Source: Thauera sp. 2A1 (lineage in GTDB: Bacteria; Pseudomonadota; Gammaproteobacteria; Burkholderiales; Rhodocyclaceae). From it: 64,000 nt of DNA. Position 1 is the stretch's first letter. Every line of letters starts with the position of its first letter. This document shows, in pieces, positions 52,289 through 58,966 of the stretch. Both the position numbers and the translations under genes were made by a program. The notes beneath the pieces are model-generated. The model was not told where the DNA came from. It saw only the letters and a list, made by a program, of their open reading frames with translations, and searched no databases. The stretch lies in contig NZ_SSXV01000022.1 of NCBI RefSeq assembly GCF_009469595.2, positions 20,835-84,834 on the forward strand, read 5' to 3'.

Positions 52289-53254
52289 ATGCTGATCAAT
52301 TGCGTCGCCTACCAGCACGGGCGCAAGCTCGCCGACATCACGGTCGACGACATCAGCGAGTGCCTCATCAAGCCTGACTGCTTCGTCTGGGTCGCGCTGA
52401 AGGACGCCACGCCGGAGGAACTCGCCGTGATGAAGGCGGAGTTCGGGCTGCACGAGCTGGCCGTGGAGGATGCCAACCACGGCCACCAGCGGCCCAAGGT
52501 CGAGGAGTACGACGACGAGCTTTTCGTCGTGATGCATCTGATCGAGGAGCGCGAGGGCAGGCTCGAGACCGGTGAGGTTCACGTTTTTGCCGGCCCCAAC
52601 TACATCCTGTCGGTGCGCAACGGCAGCCAGCACGGTTTCCTCGGCGTGCGTGCGCGCTGCGAGCGTGAGCCGAAGATGCTGGCACAGGGCTCGGGCTACG
52701 TCCTCTATGCGCTGATGGATGCGGTGGTCGATCGCTACTTCCCCATCATCGACAGGCTGGAGACCGAACTCGAAGCGCTCGAAGAGCGCATCTTCACCAA
52801 AGGCGCCGCGCGCTCCAACATCCGCCGGCTGTACCGCCTCAAGCTCAAGGTGACCCTGCTCAAGCATGCGGTGACGCCGCTGATGGATGCGACCGCCAAG
52901 ATGCACAGCGGGCGCGTGCCCGAGGTCTGCCTGCGCAGCCGGAACTATTTCCGCGATGTCTACGACCACCTGACGCGCATCAACACCTCGCTGGACGGCA
53001 TCCGCGACACCATCGCCACCGCCATCCAGGTGAACCTGTCGATGGTGACCATCGACCAGACCGAAGTCAGCAAGCGGCTGGCCGCCTGGGCGGGGATCTT
53101 CGCCGTCGCCACCGCCTGCGCCGGCATCTGGGGCATGAATTTCTCCCACATGCCGGAACTGCAGTGGGAGTATGGCTACCCGATGGCGTTGGGCGTGATC
53201 GGCGGCCTCAGCGGCCTGTTGTACTGGCAATTCAGGAAGGCGCGCTGGCTGTAG
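52289..53254 (+). CDS. corA: Magnesium/cobalt transporter CorA
   Basis: The 321-residue protein has a large acidic cytoplasmic domain followed by two membrane helices near the C-terminus; the selectivity motif GMN is present in GIWGMNFSHMPEL between them. CorA forms pentameric channels for Mg2+ and Co2+. AGGAG precedes the ATG, which is ten bases after the mfd stop. The C-terminus is short and basic, as usual. Confidence 0.94.
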   Translation: MLINCVAYQHGRKLADITVDDISECLIKPDCFVWVALKDATPEELAVMKAEFGLHELAVEDANHGHQRPKVEEYDDELFVVMHLIEEREGRLETGEVHVFAGPNYILSVRNGSQHGFLGVRARCEREPKMLAQGSGYVLYALMDAVVDRYFPIIDRLETELEALEERIFTKGAARSNIRRLYRLKLKVTLLKHAVTPLMDATAKMHSGRVPEVCLRSRNYFRDVYDHLTRINTSLDGIRDTIATAIQVNLSMVTIDQTEVSKRLAAWAGIFAVATACAGIWGMNFSHMPELQWEYGYPMALGVIGGLSGLLYWQFRKARWL

Positions 53255-53430
53255 TGCATTTACCTCCCTTCGTGTGCCTTCTGCTCCCCTTTGACGCTGC
53301 CATTGGTGCCGCCCGTGACGCATTGCACGAGCGCGCCGATGTCGCCGCCCGCCAGGCCTCAACACTGCCTCGCAGCAACCGTTACGCCTGATGCAGGGCC
53401 TGGATTTCCGGCCGGAGCGTCGAGGGCATC

Positions 53431-53700
53431 ATGAAAACCAATGCACTTGTTGTCGTTGAAGGCGGACGGTCGAACAGCCCGGGCCCACACTGGTACGGCT
53501 GTGTCGAGCAATCGGTGGATGGCGCGATCCGCGCGGGGTTCAGAGTCGGTCGCCGGGTGCGCCTCGGCTGTGTTCCAGGGGCGGTTGTCGGCTACAACAT
53601 CGGCCGCTTCGGCCGATTCAGCGGCGCCAGCTACCCGCTGCTGGTCAAGACCGAATTCGGTATCACGAAATGCAGCCTGCGCGAGGTCGCAGCAGTCTGA
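53431..53700 (+). CDS. Unrecognised 89-residue protein between corA and norE
   Basis: The protein reads as a small, beta-rich polypeptide: charged or Gly-rich first 40 residues with GPHWYGCVEQSVDGAIRAGF, then RRVRLGCVPGAVVGYNIGRF, and FSGASYPLLVKTEFGITKCS. The alternating hydrophobic pattern and Gly spacing could form an SH3- or KOW-like barrel, but I do not recognise the family. Two Cys are near each other in sequence space (positions about 24 and 47) and a third near 80. GAGGG lies five bases before the ATG, which supports expression. Codon composition is similar to its neighbours. It lies 165 bp before a nitric-oxide-reductase-associated gene. Confidence 0.55.
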   Translation: MKTNALVVVEGGRSNSPGPHWYGCVEQSVDGAIRAGFRVGRRVRLGCVPGAVVGYNIGRFGRFSGASYPLLVKTEFGITKCSLREVAAV

Positions 53701-53774
53701 TCTCCTCCCGCCGGGGCGCGCCCCGGGATCGTCGGCACCGGGCGGTGAACGCGGCAGGCCCATGGAGCAGTCGT

Positions 53775-53798
53775 GCGAATTCACGTCCTTGAATTCGC
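53775..53798. promoter_or_regulatory. Nine-base inverted repeat upstream of norE-like gene
   Basis: GCGAATTCA and TGAATTCGC are separated by six bases, 66 bp before the norE-like start and 75 bp after the small protein gene. It could be an operator or a weak hairpin terminator; it does not match the NorR, NsrR or FNR/DNR consensus as I know them. Confidence 0.4.
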
Positions 53799-53864
53799 CT
53801 GGATCAAGGCATGCGCTGGTCGAAGCGCGCATCATGGCGTCGATTTCCCGCTCACGTGTGCAGC

Positions 53865-54458
53865 ATGACCACCGCCGCCAGCCTGCTCCATCCAACGCCT
53901 TCCGCCGGCCGCATCCCCGGCAACAAGGCGATGTGGGTGGGCATCTTTTGCGAAGTGACCGAATTCGCGCTGATGTTCGCGGTGTATTTCGTCGCCCGCG
54001 CGCATCACCCGGAGGTCTTCGCTGCCGGGCCGGCACGGCTGTCGCTGCTCGCCGGCACCGGCTACACGCTGATGCTGCTCACCAGCGGCTGGTGCGTGGC
54101 TCACGCGGTGCATGCGATGCGCGCCTCGCGGCAGCAGGCCTGCCTGCGCTGGCTGACCGGAGCACTCCTGTTCGGTCTCGGCTATCCGCTGATCAAGCTC
54201 ATCGAGGTGCGCTGGAATCTCGCCCATGGCCTGGACGGCAGCGCGGGCATCTTCGTCGTCACCTACTACTACCTGACCTTCAACCACCTGATCCACGTGT
54301 TCTGGGGCCTGCTCGGCCTGGGCTGGGTCATGCTGCGCACCGGCACCGGCTCCTATTCGGCCGACGACCACATCGGCCTGGAGGCTTTCGCCTGCTACTG
54401 GCACACCACGGACATCATCTGGCTGATGATCTTTCCGCTCTTCTACCTGTTGCCCTGA
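53865..54458 (+). CDS. norE: Cytochrome c oxidase subunit III-like protein NorE
   Basis: The 197-residue membrane protein has five to six helices and the subunit III-type motifs GNKAMWVGIFCEVTEFALMF, YYYLTFNHLIHVFWGLLG and ACYWHTTDIIWLMIFPLFYL. This short, stand-alone subunit III group includes NorE, which accompanies NO reductase genes in denitrifiers and improves NO reduction. No norCB is in the window. The ATG at 53865 is chosen because homology begins there; the ribosome site is weak. Confidence 0.82.
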   Translation: MTTAASLLHPTPSAGRIPGNKAMWVGIFCEVTEFALMFAVYFVARAHHPEVFAAGPARLSLLAGTGYTLMLLTSGWCVAHAVHAMRASRQQACLRWLTGALLFGLGYPLIKLIEVRWNLAHGLDGSAGIFVVTYYYLTFNHLIHVFWGLLGLGWVMLRTGTGSYSADDHIGLEAFACYWHTTDIIWLMIFPLFYLLP

Positions 54459-54472
54459 TGCGGAGGCCGGCA

Positions 54473-54766
54473 ATGAGCGAAACGCGCAAACTGGATCTCG
54501 CCTGGCTGGCGCTGGTGCTGCTCAGCGTCGTCGGCGCCGGCCTAGGCGGCACGGCGGACGACCGCTTCCGCGTCAGCGTGCTCGTCGCGCTGGTGATGGC
54601 GGTCAAGCTGCGCCTGGTGTGCGACAACTTCCTGGAATTGCGCACCGCGACGCCCCGCATCCGCCGGCTGATGTATGCCTTCACCCACGGCATGCCGTTG
54701 CTGGTGATCCTGAGCTCCGCCTTCGGCGGCACGCTGGCGCGACTGACGGGCGCGCTCGTCCTCTGA
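54473..54766 (+). CDS. norF: NorF-like / cytochrome c oxidase subunit IV family protein
   Basis: The 97-residue protein has three hydrophobic helices (LAWLALVLLSVVGAGLGG, FRVSVLVALVMAVKLRLV, MPLLVILSSAFGG) and DNFLELRTATPRIRRLM between the second and third, as in short prokaryotic COX4 / NorF proteins. It is encoded 14 bp after norE, with GGAGG seven bases before the ATG. The pair is expected to support NO reductase activity or assembly. The designation NorF is by context. Confidence 0.75.
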   Translation: MSETRKLDLAWLALVLLSVVGAGLGGTADDRFRVSVLVALVMAVKLRLVCDNFLELRTATPRIRRLMYAFTHGMPLLVILSSAFGGTLARLTGALVL

Positions 54767-54779
54767 GCACTCGCCCGCC

Positions 54780-54980
54780 TCACCAGTGCGGCGGGATCTC
54801 GTCCTCGGGCCGGTTGGCGCCGCCCGGCTGCATCGTCTTCAATTGCTGCGCGAGCTGGCGCAGGTGTTCGCGCAACAAGTCGATCTCCTGCTGCTGACGC
54901 CACACCGTGCGGTTGAGCTCGTCGAGCTGGTCCTCGGCGGACATCATCTTGGTTTCGAGTGTTTCGAGGCGGTCTTCCAT
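54780..54980 (-). CDS. slyX: SlyX family protein
   Basis: The 66-residue protein is a short coiled coil: EDRLETLETKMMSAEDQLDE followed by VWRQQQEIDLLREHLRQLAQQL and the conserved end PPHW. SlyX proteins are of unknown function and this C-terminal PPHY/W ending is diagnostic. It lies 28 bp downstream of queG on the same strand and its stop is near norF's on the other strand. Confidence 0.9.
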   Translation of the reverse strand: MEDRLETLETKMMSAEDQLDELNRTVWRQQQEIDLLREHLRQLAQQLKTMQPGGANRPEDEIPPHW

Positions 54981-55008
54981 CACGGTATCCGTTTGCTGGC
55001 GCGGGATT

Positions 55009-56070
55009 CTAGCCTGCCGCCGCGCCGGCATGACGCGCGAGCGCCCACGCCACGTGCTCTCGCACCAGGGCTGAATCGTCCTCGGCGCGGGCCCGCAACG
55101 CGTCGACCACCTCGGCTGACGTTGGCGCGTTGCCCAGCGCCACCGCGATGTTGCGCAGCCAGCGTTCGTGGCCGATGCGATGGATCGGGTTGCCGGCGGT
55201 GCGCTCGGCGAAATCCGCCGCGGTCCACGCGAAGAGATCGACCAGCCGCGCGGCATCGAGGCCATGCCGCGGTGCGAAATCCGGCTCCTGCGTCACGCGG
55301 GCAAACCGGTTCCACGGGCACACGAGCTGGCAGTCGTCGCAGCCGTAGATGCGGTTGCCGAGCAGCGGCCGGAGGTCTTCGGGAATGGCGCCCTTGAGCT
55401 CGATCGTCAGGTAGGAGATGCAGCGCCGAGCGTCGACACGATAAGGCGCCACGATCGCGCGCGTGGGGCAGGCGTCGAGGCAGGCGCTGCAGGTACCGCA
55501 ATGGGGCGCCACCGGATCATCAACCGGCAGCGGCAGGTCGGTGAGGATTTCGCCGAGGAAGAACCAGGAGCCCAAGCCGCGCTCGAGCAGCAGCGTGTGC
55601 TTGCCGCGCCAGCCCAGCCCGTTGCGGCTGGCAAGCTCCACCTCCAGGATCGGCGCCGAATCGGTGAACACCCGGTAGCCGTGTGGCGCCGCTTCCGCAA
55701 TGCGCTCGGCGAGCTTCTGCAGGCGGTTGCGCAGCACCTTGTGGTAGTCGCGACCCAGCGCATAGCGCGAAACGTAGGCGCGCGTGCCGTCGGCGAGCAC
55801 CTGCTGCGCCGGCGCCGCCTGCGGCCAGTAATCCATGCGCGCGCTGATCACGCGCAGCGTGCCCGGCAACAGCTCGGCCGGTCGCGCGCGCTTCATGCCG
55901 TGCCGCAACATATAATCCATCTCGCCGTGGCAACCGGCTTCCAGCCAGGCCTGCAGGCCATCTTCCGCATCACCGAGATCGACATCGGCCACGCCGACAG
56001 CGGAGAAGCCGAACTCTGCCGCCCACTGCCGGATGCGCTGGACCAGCTCTGCGGCGCCGGCCGCCTTCAA
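55009..56070 (-). CDS. queG: Epoxyqueuosine reductase QueG
   Basis: The 353-residue protein has the [4Fe-4S] motifs GTCSACLDACPTRAI and YGCDDCQLVCPWNRF, the cobalamin-dependent core (MDYMLRHGMKRARPAELLPG, YALGRDYHKVLRNRLQ) and a C-terminal HEAT-like repeat region (about 290-353). It makes queuosine from epoxyqueuosine in tRNA. The start is uncertain: TTG at 56070 fits the homologous start, while GTG at 56100 would overlap the divergent tsaE. Only 12 bases separate the two divergent start codons in the first case. Confidence 0.93.
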   Translation of the reverse strand: MKAAGAAELVQRIRQWAAEFGFSAVGVADVDLGDAEDGLQAWLEAGCHGEMDYMLRHGMKRARPAELLPGTLRVISARMDYWPQAAPAQQVLADGTRAYVSRYALGRDYHKVLRNRLQKLAERIAEAAPHGYRVFTDSAPILEVELASRNGLGWRGKHTLLLERGLGSWFFLGEILTDLPLPVDDPVAPHCGTCSACLDACPTRAIVAPYRVDARRCISYLTIELKGAIPEDLRPLLGNRIYGCDDCQLVCPWNRFARVTQEPDFAPRHGLDAARLVDLFAWTAADFAERTAGNPIHRIGHERWLRNIAVALGNAPTSAEVVDALRARAEDDSALVREHVAWALARHAGAAAG

Positions 56071-56082
56071 CGAGAGGTTTTC

Positions 56083-56613
56083 ATGATCGAGTTCATTCAC
56101 CCCGCCGATGATAGCGAGGCGCGACTGCGCGCGCACTTGCCGGCTGAAGCCGACACCGTCGGCCTGGGCGCCGCCCTGGCTCACGCCCTGCAACCGGGCC
56201 TGAAGGTCTGGCTGCAGGGCAACCTCGGCAGCGGCAAGACGACGCTCACCCGTGGCGTGCTTCGGGCGCTTGGACATGAGGGCAAGGTGAAAAGCCCCAC
56301 TTACACCTTGATTGAACCTTATTCCGTTTCTAGATTAAACTTATATCACTTTGATTTTTATCGCTTCAACTCGCCGGACGAATACCTCGACGCGGGGCTC
56401 GACGAATACTTCGCCGGAGGTGGCGTGTGCCTGGTGGAATGGCCGCAGAAAGCCCTCCCCCATCTCCCGCCTCCCGACCTCGAGATCTTCCTGCAGCCCG
56501 AGGCTGACGGACGGCGTGCCGACATCATCGGACATACGGATGCGGGGCAAACATGCTTGAACGAACTGGCGAAAGCACTACGGGGCGCGAACCCGACGCC
56601 CGTTCCGGACTGA
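56083..56613 (+). CDS. tsaE: tRNA threonylcarbamoyladenosine biosynthesis ATPase TsaE
   Basis: The 176-residue protein has Walker A GNLGSGKTTLTRG, SPTYTLIEPY and the HFDFYRF and LVEWPQK motifs of TsaE, the ATPase of the t6A synthesis complex with TsaB and TsaD. The segment from about 56306 to 56370 uses unusually AT-rich codons (AGA, TTA, TTA, TTT, GAT, TAT). Its 3' end overlaps the amiC start by 61 bases. It starts 12 bp from the divergent queG start. Confidence 0.95.
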   Translation: MIEFIHPADDSEARLRAHLPAEADTVGLGAALAHALQPGLKVWLQGNLGSGKTTLTRGVLRALGHEGKVKSPTYTLIEPYSVSRLNLYHFDFYRFNSPDEYLDAGLDEYFAGGGVCLVEWPQKALPHLPPPDLEIFLQPEADGRRADIIGHTDAGQTCLNELAKALRGANPTPVPD

Positions 56614-57902
56614 ACCGCAGGGAGCTGCTCAAGTTCGCGGGCGCGACGCTCGCGCTGCTGGTCAGCCCGGTTGGACGCGCGGCGTCGACTTCGCTGGTCG
56701 CGGTGCGGATCTGGCCGGCCGACGAATACACGCGGGTGACGCTGGAAGGCACTTCCGAGCTGAAGTTCAGCCACATGCTGGTGCAGAACCCGGAGCGCCT
56801 GGTGGTGGACCTCGAGGGGGTGCAGCTCGACAACGTGCTGCAGTCGCTGCCGTCCAAGGTGATCGACAGCGATCCGCACATCAAGGTGATCCGCGCCGGG
56901 CAGAACCGCCCGGGCGTGGTGCGCGTGGTCATCGAGCTGAAGGACCAGGTCAACCCGCAAGTCTTCACCCTGGCACCGGTCGGCAGCTACGGCCACCGAC
57001 TGGTGCTGGACCTGCATCCAACGAATCCCAGCGACCCGCTGCTGGCCTTGATCCGCAAGGATTCGCCAATGGACGCGGCGATGGGCGATACCGGCAACGC
57101 GCCCATCACCCAGACCTCGATCAATCCGCAGCCGCCGGCCGTCGAACCGCCCCGCGCCGCGCGACGCAACGAGCCGCAGGTCAATCGCCTGTTCACCGTG
57201 GTGCTCGACCCCGGCCACGGTGGCGAAGACCCGGGCGCGGTCGGCGCCGCGGGCAGCCTGGAGAAGGACGTCACCCTGTCCATCGCGCGCCGGCTCAAGC
57301 GCCAGATCGAGTCCCATCCCAACATGCGGGCGGTGCTGACGCGCGACGGCGACTATTTCGTGCCGCTGGGCCAGCGCGTGACGCGCGCGCGACGCGTGCA
57401 GGCCGACCTGTTCGTATCCATTCACGCCGACGCCTTCGTGCGCCCGGATGCCCGTGGCAGCTCGGTGTTCGTGCTGTCGGAGCGCGGCGCCTCGAGTTCG
57501 GCCGCGCGCTGGCTGGCGCAGAAGGAAAACGATGCCGATCTCATCGGCGGCGTGAACCTCGCGCGACAGGACGGCCACATCGCCCGCACCCTGCTCGACC
57601 TGTCGCAGACGGCGACGATCAACGACAGCCTGAAGCTGGGTCGCGCGGTGCTGGACGAGATCGGCGACATCAACAAGCTGCACAAGGGCGACGTGGAGCA
57701 GGCGGGCTTCGCCGTACTGAAGGCGCCGGACATTCCGTCGGTGCTGGTGGAGACCGCCTTCATCAGCAACCCCGAGGAAGAGCGCCGGCTCAACGACGAC
57801 GGCTACCAGGACAAGATGGCAAACGCCATCACGCGCGGCATCAAGCGCTATTTCGACGCCAACCCGCCGATCAACCGGACCCGCGTCGCGCAACTGGGCT
57901 GA
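56553..57902 (+). CDS. amiC: N-acetylmuramoyl-L-alanine amidase AmiC, Tat-exported
   Basis: The 449-residue protein has a twin-arginine signal peptide (LNRRELLKFAGATLALLVSP), an AMIN domain (about 50-150), a linker and an Amidase_3 domain (about 208-440) with the zinc-site motif DPGHGGEDPGAVG, HADAF, and the Glu in LVETAFISNPEEE. It splits septal peptidoglycan during daughter-cell separation. The ATG at 56553 is within tsaE; no later ATG or GTG precedes the RR motif, so the 61-base overlap seems real. Confidence 0.95.
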   Translation: MLERTGESTTGREPDARSGLNRRELLKFAGATLALLVSPVGRAASTSLVAVRIWPADEYTRVTLEGTSELKFSHMLVQNPERLVVDLEGVQLDNVLQSLPSKVIDSDPHIKVIRAGQNRPGVVRVVIELKDQVNPQVFTLAPVGSYGHRLVLDLHPTNPSDPLLALIRKDSPMDAAMGDTGNAPITQTSINPQPPAVEPPRAARRNEPQVNRLFTVVLDPGHGGEDPGAVGAAGSLEKDVTLSIARRLKRQIESHPNMRAVLTRDGDYFVPLGQRVTRARRVQADLFVSIHADAFVRPDARGSSVFVLSERGASSSAARWLAQKENDADLIGGVNLARQDGHIARTLLDLSQTATINDSLKLGRAVLDEIGDINKLHKGDVEQAGFAVLKAPDIPSVLVETAFISNPEEERRLNDDGYQDKMANAITRGIKRYFDANPPINRTRVAQLG

Positions 57903-57933
57903 GCGCCGGATCTCGGTCGAACCTGCCCTTTTT

Positions 57934-57962
57934 CCGACACAATCCGCCTTTGCCGCTATAAT
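57934..57962 (+). promoter_or_regulatory. Sigma70-type promoter before ribF
   Basis: CCGACA and TATAAT are 17 bp apart, with the ATG of ribF 21 bp after the -10 element. It is the best-matched promoter seen here and probably drives the ribF-ileS-lspA-slpA-ispH operon. Confidence 0.55.
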
Positions 57963-57983
57963 TGCGACTTTTTTCAGGCGGTT

Positions 57984-58952
57984 ATGCAGGTCGTACGCGG
58001 GATTCCGGCGCAGGCGGATGAAGCCGCGGTGCTGACCATCGGCAATTTCGATGGCGTGCATCGTGGCCACCAGGCACTGCTCAAGCTGCTCACCGAAAAG
58101 GCGCGCGCGATGGGCCTGCCGGCGGTCGTGCTCACCTTCGAACCGCATCCGCGCGAATACTTCTCGCCTGTCGACGCGCCCGCCCGCCTTGCGTCGCTGC
58201 GCGAGAAACTGCTGCTGCTCGAAGCGAGCGGCGTGGATCGCGTGCATGTGTGCCGTTTCAACGCCGCCTTTGCCGCCCAGCCGGCGCAAGGCTTCATCGA
58301 CGACATCCTGGTCCGCGGCCTCGCCGTTCGCCACCTCTTCATCGGTGACGATTTCTGCTTCGGCGCCCGCCGCCAGGGCAATTTCGCCATGCTGCAGTCG
58401 GCCGGCCACGCACATGGCTTCGGCGTCGAATCGATGACCACGCTGAGCGTCGAAGGTGAGCGCGTTTCAAGCTCGGCCGTGCGCGACGCCCTGGCCGAGG
58501 GCGACCTCGACCACGCGGCGCGCCTGCTCGGCCGCGCCTACAGCATCGCCGGCCGCGTGGTCCACGGCGACAAGCTCGGCCGCCAGCTCGGTTTTCCCAC
58601 CGCCAACGTGCAGCTCAAGCACCGCCGCCCCGCGCTGTCCGGCGTGTTCGCCGTCAGCGTGGAAGGACTGGGCGAACGACGCGTCGGTGGCGTGGCCAAC
58701 ATTGGCGTGCGCCCCACCGCCACCGCCATCCCCCGGCCGCGGCTCGAGGTGCACCTGTTCGACTGGCAGCAGGAGTGCTACGGCGCCCACCTGCGCGTGC
58801 ATTTCCTGCACAAGCTGCGCAACGAGCAGAAGTTCGACTCGCTCGACGCCCTCAAGGCCCAGATCCACCGCGACGCCGACGCTGCCCGCGCCTGGCTCGC
58901 CCAGCATCCTCAATCGACCCTGCCCCAGTGCCCCGATGGCCGCGAAGGCTGA
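57984..58952 (+). CDS. ribF: Bifunctional riboflavin kinase / FMN adenylyltransferase RibF
   Basis: The 322-residue protein has an N-terminal nucleotidyltransferase (about 15-185, with LTIGNFDGVHRGHQALL, LTFEPHPREYF and ISSSAVR-like RVSSSAVRDALAEGD) and a C-terminal riboflavin kinase (about 190-310, GDKLGRQLGFPTANV, ALSGVFAV). It makes FMN and FAD. It is followed by ileS after 14 bp, the common bacterial gene order. Confidence 0.96.
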   Translation: MQVVRGIPAQADEAAVLTIGNFDGVHRGHQALLKLLTEKARAMGLPAVVLTFEPHPREYFSPVDAPARLASLREKLLLLEASGVDRVHVCRFNAAFAAQPAQGFIDDILVRGLAVRHLFIGDDFCFGARRQGNFAMLQSAGHAHGFGVESMTTLSVEGERVSSSAVRDALAEGDLDHAARLLGRAYSIAGRVVHGDKLGRQLGFPTANVQLKHRRPALSGVFAVSVEGLGERRVGGVANIGVRPTATAIPRPRLEVHLFDWQQECYGAHLRVHFLHKLRNEQKFDSLDALKAQIHRDADAARAWLAQHPQSTLPQCPDGREG

Positions 58953-58966
58953 AGGTACATCCCGAC

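Noticed and set aside
56358..58415. A 685-codon open frame antisense to amiC and ribF
   Set aside because: It is a shadow produced by GC-rich codon use on the coding strand; it is His/Arg/Val-rich, matches no family, and the opposite strand has two clearly conserved genes.
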